A stretch of 13,715 nucleotides of DNA, taken from contig JAHFEP010000069.1 in assembly GCA_023248415.1 (NCBI GenBank), positions 1 to 13,715 of the forward strand, in the 5' to 3' direction. Source of the DNA: Nitrospirota bacterium (lineage in GTDB: Bacteria; Nitrospirota; CAKKRA01; 9FT-COMBO-42-15). A model generated the notes under the pieces. That model saw only the letters and a program-made list of their open reading frames with translations, was not told where the DNA came from and made no database searches. Shown here in pieces: positions 7,889-13,715 of this stretch. The stretch's first letter is position 1; every line of letters begins with the position of its first letter. The translations under genes and the position numbers were made by a program.

Positions 7889-7914
7889 CCCGGCTTCTGC
7901 TAAACAATTATTAT
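7885..7914 (+). promoter_or_regulatory. Possible weak sigma-70 promoter reading rightward
   Basis: TTGACC (7885-7890), 18 bp, TATTAT (7909-7914). There is no convincing gene just downstream, so this rests on the match alone. Confidence 0.25.
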
Positions 7915-8078
7915 AGGATGGTGAATAGAGATTGAAGGAGAAGCTCATTGCTTAAAATATGAAAAATTTTTCTCAAAATATCCAAAAGGATACTCACCTG
8001 ATTAGAACTGCGAAAATGCAACCTGTAAGAATCTTTGTAGTTTCAATAAGTTACAAAAATCCTATAAGGTATTAAGTA

Positions 8079-8096
8079 CTGGCACAGAAATTGCTT
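8079..8096 (+). promoter_or_regulatory. Near-consensus sigma-54 (RpoN) promoter
   Basis: The sequence is CTGGCACAGAAATTGCTT. TGGCAC (8080-8085) and TTGCT (8091-8095) match the -24/-12 consensus YTGGCACG-N4-TTGCW at all but one position (A instead of G after GGCAC). The invariant GG and GC are exactly 12 bp apart. Transcription would start near 8106, at the beginning of the octamer-repeat hairpin. Enhancer sites for an activator were not identified. The next long gene starts 500 bp away, beyond two terminators. Confidence 0.65.
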
Positions 8097-8103
8097 ATTT
8101 AAA

Positions 8104-8182
8104 GTGTCAAAGAGTCAAAGAGTCAGAGAGTCAGAGAAAAAATCTTTTGCTTTGACTCTTTGACACTGTGATACTCTGACAC
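8104..8182. repeat. Second octamer-repeat long inverted repeat
   Basis: Four forward 8-bp units (GTGTCAAA, GAGTCAAA, GAGTCAGA, GAGTCAGA; 8104-8135) and four reverse units (TTTGACTC, TTTGACAC, TGTGATAC, TCTGACAC; 8151-8182) flank a 15-nt AT-rich centre. The arms pair over 32 bp with 25 matches, the same size and quality as the copy at 6065-6155 although the units are in a different order. It ends 8 nt before a GGTGAGGGG Shine-Dalgarno-like sequence. Confidence 0.8.
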
Positions 8183-8206
8183 TTGTTTAAGGTGAGGGGT
8201 AATCCT

Positions 8207-8275
<69 letters not shown>

Positions 8276-8298
8276 CAATAGTTTTCTATATTTTCACC

Positions 8299-8336
8299 AA
8301 AGGGGTAGGCCATGAAATGGTCTCCCCTTTTTTATT
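8299..8336 (+). terminator. Rho-independent terminator
   Basis: AAAGGGG-TAGGCCAT (8299-8313) pairs with ATGGTCT-CCCC-TTT (from 8317) across a GAA loop, with one small mismatch or bulge, and runs into TTTTTTATTTTT. It would end a transcript coming from the sigma-54 site, giving an RNA of about 230 nt. Confidence 0.75.
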
Positions 8337-8340
8337 TTTA

Positions 8341-8390
8341 AGACCCTGGTTTTATGCCCATTAGCGGGCAGCCGGGGTCTTTTTGTTTTT
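8341..8390 (+). terminator. Second tandem rho-independent terminator
   Basis: Stem AGACCCTGG (8341-8349) / CCGGGGTCT (8372-8380) with one mismatch, an inner stem TGCCC (8355-8359) / GGGCA (8366-8370), then a T-rich tail TTTTTGTTTTT (8380-8390). It backs up the preceding terminator. Confidence 0.7.
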
Positions 8391-8403
8391 ATGACCCTGT
8401 TTT

Positions 8404-8583
8404 CTCCCCCTTTGCTAAAGGGGGACACAGGGGGATTATATTATTATGACGAGAAGGAGGTGAGGGGAAAGACTTATAATTGTGAAAAGGAGGAATTTGG
8501 GGAAGGGGGATTAGAAAAATGTAATCTCCCCCCTGCTTAATACATGCAGGGGCAGGCTCTAACCCCTCTTTATGAAAGAGGGG
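8404..8583. repeat. Cluster of short GC-rich hairpins upstream of the lipoprotein gene
   Basis: Four small palindromes lie in 180 bp: CCCCCTTT-GCT-AAAGGGGG (8406-8424); GGGGGATTA (8505-8513) with TAATC-T-CCCCC (8522-8532, one bulged T); CCCCTGC (8530-8536) / GCAGGGG (8546-8552); and CCCCTCTTT-ATG-AAAGAGGGG (8563-8583). Purine-rich stretches such as GAAGGAGGTGAGGGG (8453-8467) resemble ribosome-binding sites but lead to no gene. They look like dispersed CCCCCTTT...AAAGGGGG-type repeats, or a structured leader of the gene that follows. Confidence 0.6.
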
Positions 8584-8607
8584 AATTACAAAAGGAGGAA
8601 ATCTTAT

Positions 8608-10050
8608 ATGAAAAGGACAAAGATGTTTCTATTACTAATTGCGTTTTTAGCGCTTGTTACGCTTGCTGCCTGCGGCAGCGGCGGAAGCGGCAGCGGCGGA
8701 ACACCGCCGCCCATCACTACCACTACCGGCAGCAGCGGCGGCAGTGGTGTGTATTACTTTGCCGCGGACGACGGAGTAAGCGGCACCGAGCTTTGGAAGA
8801 CCGACGGCACTGCGGCTGGCACCAAGTTGGTGAGTGATATTGACGCCGGCGGGGGTTCCAGTAGTCCCTACGGCTTCACGTCTTTCAACGGCAAAGTTTA
8901 TTTCGTCGCTGACAACGGAATAAATGGTGACGAACTCTGGGTGACCGATGGCACCACGAACGGCACGAAGATGGTGTTGGACATCAATCCCAATGGTTTT
9001 TTGGGTTCCTATCCGCGAGGCTTGACGGTGTTTAACGGCGCGCTCTATTTCGCTGCGGATTCCGGCGCGGGTGTTCGCGAACTCTGGAAGTCCGACGGTT
9101 CCACGCAAGGCACGGTGATGATCAAGGACATCAGCATCACGGGCGTGGATTGCTACAATTGCAGCTTCACGTCCTTCAACGGCGCGTTCTATTTCGGCGC
9201 CTACGATGCCAACGGCACACAGCTCTGGAAAAGCGACGGCACCACTAACGGCACCGTGATCGTGAAACACATCAACCCCGGCGGAAATTCCTCGCCCGTT
9301 GGTTTTACAATCTTCAACAACGAGCTTTATTTCAGCGCCACAGACAGTGCAAACGGAGCAGAGCTCTGGAAGACCGACGGCACTGATGCCGGTACCGTGA
9401 TGGTCAAGGACATCAACCTTGTCGGTGGCTTCGGAGGCGGCTCCAATCCCCGCTATTTCACGGTCTTCAACGGTGCGCTCTATTTCAGCGCCTATGACGG
9501 CCTGGGCATGAATGGCATTGAGCTGTGGAAGACCGACGGCACCGCAGCCGGCACCGTGATGGTCAAGGACATCAACAACACTGGAGCGGATTTTTCTTCC
9601 CAGCCATACAATTTCATCGTCTTCAACAATGCGCTCTATTTCAGCGCGAACGACGGTATTAACGGTTATGAACTCTGGAAGTCCGACGGCACGGCGGACG
9701 GCACTGTGATGGTGAAGGACATCAACACCGTTGGCGGGGTCGCGGAGTGCAATTTCTGCTTTTCCATCGTCTTCAACAACGCTCTCTATTTCCGCGCTAA
9801 CGATGGCGTAAACGGCATTGAACTCTGGAAATCCGACGGTACTGGGGCAGGCACGGTGATGGTAAAGAACATCAATTTGACCGTATGGGAACATTCCTAC
9901 GTTTCCAATTTCTCCGCGCTCACTGGCGCGCTCACTTTCTTCGCAGACGATGGCGTTAGCGGCTACGAGCTCTGGAAGACCGACGGCACCGAAGCCGGCA
10001 CCGTGATGGTCAAGGACATCTGTCCGGGTCCGTGCGACAGCATTGATTAA
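8608..10050 (+). CDS. Lipoprotein made of ELWxxDGT repeats
   Basis: This is a predicted 480-residue secreted lipoprotein of unknown function. MKRTKMFLLLIAFLALVTLA followed by AC is a lipoprotein signal peptide with lipobox LAAC and acylated Cys at 22. A Gly/Ser/Thr/Pro-rich linker (~23-47) precedes nine repeats of 47-53 residues, each with ELWK(T/S)DGTxxGT, then VMVKDIN and FNxALYFxA. The motif copies begin near 61, 109, 158, 205, 252, 305, 355, 405 and 454. Such repeats probably form beta-propeller- or beta-solenoid-like blades (inference). I chose ATG 8608 over the in-frame ATG 8572: it has AAAGGAGGAA at 8591-8600 and begins the signal peptide, whereas 8572 sits in a hairpin loop. The protein stops just after repeat nine with no C-terminal domain. 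Codons are much GC-richer at third positions (ggc, acc, gtc, aag, gac) than in apr/qmo, suggesting horizontal transfer. Confidence 0.85.
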   Translation: MKRTKMFLLLIAFLALVTLAACGSGGSGSGGTPPPITTTTGSSGGSGVYYFAADDGVSGTELWKTDGTAAGTKLVSDIDAGGGSSSPYGFTSFNGKVYFVADNGINGDELWVTDGTTNGTKMVLDINPNGFLGSYPRGLTVFNGALYFAADSGAGVRELWKSDGSTQGTVMIKDISITGVDCYNCSFTSFNGAFYFGAYDANGTQLWKSDGTTNGTVIVKHINPGGNSSPVGFTIFNNELYFSATDSANGAELWKTDGTDAGTVMVKDINLVGGFGGGSNPRYFTVFNGALYFSAYDGLGMNGIELWKTDGTAAGTVMVKDINNTGADFSSQPYNFIVFNNALYFSANDGINGYELWKSDGTADGTVMVKDINTVGGVAECNFCFSIVFNNALYFRANDGVNGIELWKSDGTGAGTVMVKNINLTVWEHSYVSNFSALTGALTFFADDGVSGYELWKTDGTEAGTVMVKDICPGPCDSID

Positions 10051-10085
10051 TTGAATGAAGGGGCTCTAATCAGTTGCAGGCAAAA

Positions 10086-10134
10086 CAGCGGGCACAGGTC
10101 ACTGTTAACTATTATGTTTGGCCTGTGCCCGCTG
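10086..10134. other. Strong hairpin downstream of the lipoprotein gene
   Basis: Perfect 13-bp stem CAGCGGGCACAGG (10086-10098) / CCTGTGCCCGCTG (10122-10134) around a 23-nt loop. No T-run follows on either strand, so it is not a classical intrinsic terminator. It may still stabilise the 3' end of the upstream mRNA. Confidence 0.6.
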
Positions 10135-10148
10135 GACAGTAAACAATA

Positions 10149-10172
10149 GAGCAGCAGAGCAGTAGAGCAGCA
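10149..10172. repeat. Short GAGCAGCA octamer tandem repeat
   Basis: GAGCAGCA, GAGCAGTA, GAGCAGCA in tandem, and another GAGCAGCA at 10196-10203. The 8-bp period equals that of the GTGTCAAA-type repeats, but the unit differs. Confidence 0.6.
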
Positions 10173-10280
10173 GGAAGGCAAGAAAGATGAAAGCAGAGCA
10201 GCAGGAAAGTAGTATAAAAAAAGGGGATTTGGTTATTTAAGCAGTGTCAGAGAGGAAAACAAGTAACAGAGTGTCAGAGG

Positions 10281-10306
10281 GTGCGCCATTCTTAAAGATG
10301 GCGCAC
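10281..10306. other. Palindrome GTGCGCCAT...ATGGCGCAC
   Basis: Perfect 9-bp arms (10281-10289 and 10298-10306) with an 8-nt centre TCTTAAAG, directly after a GTGTCAGA octamer. It could be a hairpin in RNA or a protein-binding dyad. No T-run follows. Confidence 0.5.
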
Positions 10307-10367
10307 ATGTTCTACCGCGCAACAGCAATGGTCTTTGCAAAATACAGCGGCAGAGGGGAGTAGGCAA

Positions 10368-10958
10368 TTATATCCCCAGTAGTTCCCCAGCTTTTATTAT
10401 AATATCAGGAAAGCTTAAGGGGGACGCTGTTTCTGCAGGAGATATGCGGGTTATTATCTTATATCCATCAATTGATGGCGAGCGATAAGTTTCAATGGTG
10501 TTTTCCAAAAGGTTTATCAACCATACCTCTTGAATACCAGCCTTGGCATACAAAGGAATTTTGATAAATTTATCATATTCAAGTGAGGCATCCGCAATTT
10601 CTATAATCAAAAAGATGTCCTGTGAAGAGGGGTGCTTATTTCTGTAAAAATCGTCTTTTCTCTTCAAGACAGCTATATCTGGTTCTGGCTCGGAGTGTTC
10701 GCCTAAATAAATAGGATTCTGTGAGCTAACTATCGCTGCCTTCTGTAATTTATCAGCAAACAACTCAATAATACGATTTACACATGACGCATGCTTACTC
10801 CCTATAGGCACCATATCAACAATCCTCCCCTCAATCAGCTCCACATTGTCGTCTTCATGCAGGATTCCAGTTTCTGATAGGCTATGGTACTCATCCACTG
10901 TAAAACGGTGTATAGATAATTCCATGTCTGATTTTAGTTTTGTTTGTTCGGCACGCAT
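10368..10958 (-). CDS. Uma2 family (DUF820) putative restriction-endonuclease-like protein
   Basis: This 196-residue protein belongs to the Uma2/DUF820 family, which has a PD-(D/E)xK nuclease fold and mostly unknown biological roles. The visible pattern is FTVDEYHSLSETGIL, then NVELIEGRIVDM (E43 in ELIEGRI), HASCVNRIIELFADKL, SEPEPDIAVLKR (D94), FLIIEIADASLEYD (E120) and YAKAGIQEVWLIN. These give the E...PD...E-x-A/S set expected for the catalytic core; the Lys equivalent is less clear (K130 or K133). Length is normal. The start at 10958 follows GGAGG at 10968-10964 with a 5-nt gap, better than the internal Met12. A near-perfect sigma-70 promoter lies ~50 bp upstream. Family members are often stand-alone accessory genes, which fits its position here. 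I see no partner methylase. Confidence 0.85.
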   Translation of the reverse strand: MRAEQTKLKSDMELSIHRFTVDEYHSLSETGILHEDDNVELIEGRIVDMVPIGSKHASCVNRIIELFADKLQKAAIVSSQNPIYLGEHSEPEPDIAVLKRKDDFYRNKHPSSQDIFLIIEIADASLEYDKFIKIPLYAKAGIQEVWLINLLENTIETYRSPSIDGYKIITRISPAETASPLSFPDIIIKAGELLGI

Positions 10959-11005
10959 GGCAGCCTCCGTTAGCGCCCTTAAAAATTATTCCAAGCTTAT
11001 TATTT

Positions 11006-11034
11006 ATTTTAGGACACTCTCTCCTTTCTGTCAA
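11006..11034 (-). promoter_or_regulatory. Sigma-70 promoter of the Uma2-like gene
   Basis: On the - strand, TTGACA (11034-11029), 17 bp, TAAAAT (11011-11006). This is a near-consensus promoter placing the start near 10999, about 40 nt before the start codon. Confidence 0.75.
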
Positions 11035-11040
11035 GCGGTT

Positions 11041-11096
11041 TTGATAATCAAACCTTATCTTATTATTAACAGCACAAATCATAATCAAACTTTATT
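11041..11096. promoter_or_regulatory. Repeated AT-rich motif between divergent promoters
   Basis: ATAATCAAACCTTATC (from 11044) recurs as ATAATCAAACTTTATT (from 11081), 14 of 16 bases identical and 37 bp apart. The first copy overlaps a small palindrome TTGAT-A-ATCAA (11041-11051). The motifs lie between the Uma2 promoter and the promoter of the Mo/W enzyme and could be regulator-binding sites. The regulator is unknown. Confidence 0.3.
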
Positions 11097-11116
11097 CTTA
11101 CATTAATATTATCAAT

Positions 11117-11145
11117 TTGACATTCGTTTTGTGAAGATTTATCAT
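11117..11145 (+). promoter_or_regulatory. Sigma-70 promoter of the Mo/W oxidoreductase gene
   Basis: TTGACA (11117-11122), 17 bp, TATCAT (11140-11145). The consensus -35, ideal spacing and good -10 predict a start near 11152 and a 5' leader of about 100 nt. Confidence 0.7.
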
Positions 11146-11207
11146 GCACTACTCTTAAAAAAGATAAGATAAAAAAAATTGCTAATAGATATATTTTTTA
11201 TTTTTAT

Positions 11208-11240
11208 AAAGGGAAACATAGAGTTCCCTTTGAAGGGAGG
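11208..11240 (+). promoter_or_regulatory. Leader hairpins next to the Shine-Dalgarno of the Mo/W oxidoreductase gene
   Basis: AAAGGGAA (11208-11215) pairs perfectly with TTCCCTTT (11224-11231). The same CCCTT strand can instead pair with AAGGG at 11233-11237, which adjoins the GGGAGGAG purine tract (11235-11242) serving as ribosome-binding region. The two structures are mutually exclusive and only the second masks the purine tract. The ATG is at 11253. Confidence 0.35.
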
Positions 11241-11252
11241 AGAAGAAAGGAT

Positions 11253-13715
11253 ATGGCATTAAAACCGCTCGGAGAGTCTATCAGGGAGTATGACAAGGTA
11301 GTTGTTACAACATGCAGCAACATGTGCGAGGCTGCCTGCGGCATGCTGGTTTATGTAAAGGACGGAAGGGTTGTTGATATATACGGCGACCCTGAGCATC
11401 CTTTAAGCAAAGGCGCTCTTTGTCCGAAAGGCTCAGGCGCTTTCCAGCATATCTATAATCCATTGAGGGTAAAATACCCAATGGTAAGAAAGACCCTCAA
11501 TGATGAATTCAAGAGGGCGTCATGGGATGCTGCATTAGACTTTGCTGCAGAAAGATTGTTGAAGATAAAAAAAGAATACGGGCCAGAGGCTTTGATGCTC
11601 CACAGGACAGGCCGCGCAGACTTTTTATGGAAGCTCGCTGGCTCAAGATTTGGAAAAATATGGGGAACGCCTAATGTTGTCGGCCAGGGTCCAATCTGCT
11701 GCGAGAGCCCAGGTGTTGCAATAAATTATACTTATGGCGCAAAGGATCTCGGAAGGCTGATGAACCCGACAACAGACTGGGTAAACTCAAAATGTATAAT
11801 GATTGCAGGCTCAAATACAGCGGCAAATCACCCTGTAGAGATGCTCTGGGTTCTTGATGCAAAAGAAAGGGGCACAAAGATAATCTGGATTGACCCGAGA
11901 TTCAATCCATCCATGGCAAAGGCAGATATTGCAATGAGGCTCAGGCCGAATACAGATGCTGCGCTTGTTATGGCAATGATAAATGTAATTCTCAAAGAGA
12001 ATTTGTACAATAAGGAGTTTGTAGATAAATGGGTGCATGGTCTTGACGAATGGAGGCCGTTAATAGAAAAGATGCCGCCAGAGAGGGCAGAGAAAATTAC
12101 ATGGGTGCCAAAGGAGACCATAATTCAGGCAGCAAGGATGTTTGCTACAAACACACCTGCATCAGTATCAGGCTGTCTCGGCACTGCGCAGACATACAAT
12201 TCAAACAACATCAACCGCTGCTACGGCATCTTAGTAGCGCTTACTGGTTCAATTGGTGTGCCGGGTGGCGGCTGGAACTGGCTGCACAACTGCAGGCCGC
12301 CTCTTAGCGCAGGCAAGGATTTGGCATCTCTGCCGCCGATCAAGGCGCCGGTAATTTCCGACAAATTGATTGGATGGGCAGATGTCTCTGCGGCTAATTT
12401 TCCGAATGCAATATTTACACAGAAGCCTTATCCAATAAGGGCAGTATGGTGGAACGGGAATATGATGGCACAAATGCCATTTACACAGAAATATGCAGCA
12501 GCATTCAAGAAGAATATTGACATAGCAATCCACAACTCATTCCATCCAAACTTTACATATCAGCACGCGCATGTTGCATTCCCAATAACATCGTGGGTAG
12601 AGAGAGAAGGCCTATGCCATCACGGAAACAACAGGCTGATGTCATGGTTCAATCAGGCAATCAAAGAAAACTGGGAGTGCAGAAACGACATAGATGTAAT
12701 CGCAGGTATTTCAGACAGGGTATTTGGAAAAGAGGAGGGTCTGAAGTGGTTCCCGTGGAGAAGGAAGGATGACCTGACAAAGATAAATATGGCAGAGGCA
12801 ACGGACTTCTTTAACAAGCAGGAGTCCTTTACAGCAGGATGCACAAAGAAGACGCTTGACCCTGAAACAACACCGAGGGGCGGCGTAATGTGGCCTGCAT
12901 TTACAGAAGAGGATGCAATGAGATTTGAATCTTCTGAAGCCAAGGTCAGGGGCGACTATATCATGTATGAGGATAATAAGCCGTTTCCGGAATCTGATCC
13001 TCCAAGGAGATTCCCAACACCATCAGGAAAGATTGAGATTGCATCTGATGCAATAAAAGAGCTCGGCTGGGACTATCTCCCGAAGCACAGAGAGGGCGGA
13101 CATACGCCTGTCAGCGACACTGAGGATTGGAAAGAGCATCCGCTCGTTCTTTGCACAGGAAGGCCGGTGTCCAGCTTCCATGAGATGGGGCACTGGTGGC
13201 CGTGGACTGACGAGCTTGAGCCAGACCGCTATATTCAGGTTCATCCTGAGCTGGCAAAGGCGCTCGGTATTGAAGACGGCGACTATGTTAAGCTTGAGTC
13301 CATGCGCTCTGAGTTAGACGGCTATGCATGGGTAACTGAGGAGACTGACCCAAGACAGATATGGACATACTGCAGTACAGATGAATACCAGCCGTTTGTT
13401 CCAGGGATTACAAACAGGAATGTAAGCTGGCTTATTGATGATATTATTACAGACCCTGTTTATAATCAGGCTGAGTTCAAGGCGCAGCTTGTTCTGTTAT
13501 GGAAAAAGGGGACATCAAAGAAAGAGGCATTGAAAAAGACCCATGAATTCTTAAAGAAGTTCCCTGAATATGCAGTTGACCAGAGCGAGCTTGGCGCGTA
13601 TGTGAATAAGGTGGCTATGAAGAATGCCCCTGTATGGGATAAAAAGAGCAAGAAGGTTGTCTGGAATGGCAAGGCAGCGGAAGATGGGAATGTCCTGCCG
13701 TTTACAGAAGACTAA
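11253..13715 (+). CDS. DMSO-reductase-family molybdopterin (Mo/W-bisPGD) oxidoreductase, catalytic subunit
   Basis: This complete 820-residue catalytic subunit belongs to the molybdopterin oxidoreductase superfamily. The N-terminal [4Fe-4S] motif is C21-x3-C25-x3-C29-x27-C57, ending in GALCPKG. FGKIWGTPNVVGQGPICC (~133-150) aligns with the segment holding the metal ligand, so C149 (or C150) is the likely Mo/W ligand. IWIDPRFNPSMAKAD (~211-225) and LTGSIGVPGGG (~330-340) are cofactor-binding signatures. RFPTPSGKIEIAS (~586-598) begins the C-terminal MPT-dinucleotide domain, which includes HPELAKALGIEDGDYVKLES (~664-683). There is no twin-arginine or other signal peptide, so the enzyme should be cytoplasmic. 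Codon use resembles apr/qmo. Its stop is the last three bases of the window, so any FeS or membrane partner lies outside. Polysulfide, thiosulfate, sulfite or another substrate is possible; the sequence does not decide. Confidence 0.9.
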   Translation: MALKPLGESIREYDKVVVTTCSNMCEAACGMLVYVKDGRVVDIYGDPEHPLSKGALCPKGSGAFQHIYNPLRVKYPMVRKTLNDEFKRASWDAALDFAAERLLKIKKEYGPEALMLHRTGRADFLWKLAGSRFGKIWGTPNVVGQGPICCESPGVAINYTYGAKDLGRLMNPTTDWVNSKCIMIAGSNTAANHPVEMLWVLDAKERGTKIIWIDPRFNPSMAKADIAMRLRPNTDAALVMAMINVILKENLYNKEFVDKWVHGLDEWRPLIEKMPPERAEKITWVPKETIIQAARMFATNTPASVSGCLGTAQTYNSNNINRCYGILVALTGSIGVPGGGWNWLHNCRPPLSAGKDLASLPPIKAPVISDKLIGWADVSAANFPNAIFTQKPYPIRAVWWNGNMMAQMPFTQKYAAAFKKNIDIAIHNSFHPNFTYQHAHVAFPITSWVEREGLCHHGNNRLMSWFNQAIKENWECRNDIDVIAGISDRVFGKEEGLKWFPWRRKDDLTKINMAEATDFFNKQESFTAGCTKKTLDPETTPRGGVMWPAFTEEDAMRFESSEAKVRGDYIMYEDNKPFPESDPPRRFPTPSGKIEIASDAIKELGWDYLPKHREGGHTPVSDTEDWKEHPLVLCTGRPVSSFHEMGHWWPWTDELEPDRYIQVHPELAKALGIEDGDYVKLESMRSELDGYAWVTEETDPRQIWTYCSTDEYQPFVPGITNRNVSWLIDDIITDPVYNQAEFKAQLVLLWKKGTSKKEALKKTHEFLKKFPEYAVDQSELGAYVNKVAMKNAPVWDKKSKKVVWNGKAAEDGNVLPFTED

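Larger units (their letters stand above)
10051..10367. other. Non-coding region between the lipoprotein and the Uma2-like gene
   Basis: These 317 bp have no supported gene. They contain a 13-bp-stem hairpin (10086-10134), GAGCAGCA octamer repeats (10149-10172, with a further copy at 10196-10203), two isolated GTGTCAGA octamers (10244-10251 and 10271-10278) matching the units of the repeats at 6065 and 8104, and a 9-bp palindrome (10281-10306). Confidence 0.8.

Noticed and set aside
7959..8075. A 38-codon open frame (starts MKNFSQNIQK)
   Set aside because: The only purine-rich site is about 18 nt too far upstream, the composition looks random, and I recognise no family. Chance is likely in AT-rich DNA.
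8572..8607. Upstream ATG at 8572 for the lipoprotein
   Set aside because: It sits in a hairpin loop without a ribosome-binding site and would put 12 charged residues before an otherwise perfect lipoprotein signal peptide.
8647..9894. A 415-residue open frame on the - strand opposite the ELWxxDGT gene
   Set aside because: It is the antisense shadow of a GC-rich repetitive gene. It has no plausible start signals or protein family, while the + strand frame has a ribosome-binding site, lipobox and recognised repeats.
10086..10134. The hairpin after the lipoprotein as an intrinsic terminator
   Set aside because: No T-run follows on either strand, so it is listed only as a hairpin.
10846..11106. 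An 86-codon open frame on the + strand across the Uma2 start and its promoter
   Set aside because: It overlaps the Uma2 coding start and a near-consensus promoter, has no ribosome-binding site, and shows no family signature.

Overview
This window looks like the dissimilatory sulfur-energy locus of an anaerobic bacterium, most likely a sulfate reducer or sulfur disproportionator. It carries the end of aprB, all of aprA, and complete qmoA, qmoB and qmoC, in the canonical order and all on the + strand. The full QmoABC set (with the haem-type membrane subunit QmoC), the moderately AT-rich genes and the abundance of small dispersed repeats fit a Nitrospirota (Thermodesulfovibrio-like) or Desulfobacterota genome. 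That placement is inference; nothing in the window fixes the phylum.

Layout. 1-2357: aprB (partial) and aprA, the APS reductase. 2358-2516: a rho-independent terminator followed by an inverted pair of REP-like hairpins. 2517-7293: qmoABC, with qmoA and qmoB nearly contiguous and a 170-bp repeat-rich spacer before qmoC. 7300-7366: a terminator. 7371-7794: a hicA-hicB toxin-antitoxin pair on the - strand. 7795-8607: a gene-poor stretch with a near-consensus sigma-54 promoter, an octamer-repeat hairpin, a short possible reading frame containing (ACAG)10, two terminators and a cluster of GC-rich hairpins. 8608-10050: a lipoprotein made of nine ELWxxDGT repeats, with GC-richer codon use than its neighbours. 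10051-10367: non-coding, with two strong hairpins and more octamer repeats. 10368-10958: a Uma2-family nuclease-like gene on the - strand. 11253-13715: a complete cytoplasmic DMSO-reductase-family molybdenum/tungsten oxidoreductase ending at the window edge.

How the genes work together. QmoABC is the membrane complex that exchanges electrons between the quinone pool and APS reductase (AprAB), so the left half is one metabolic module. The Mo/W enzyme on the right has codon use like apr/qmo and may be another sulfur or carbon oxidoreductase, but its substrate cannot be read from the sequence. The middle (7371-10958) looks like an accessory insert of toxin-antitoxin, repeat and orphan genes.

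The least explained part is 8079-8390, which has the layout of a complete short transcription unit: sigma-54 promoter, octamer-repeat hairpin, Shine-Dalgarno, a reading frame with a slippage-prone tetranucleotide repeat, and terminators. The same type of octamer-repeat hairpin sits just upstream of the qmoC ribosome-binding site with almost the same spacing.
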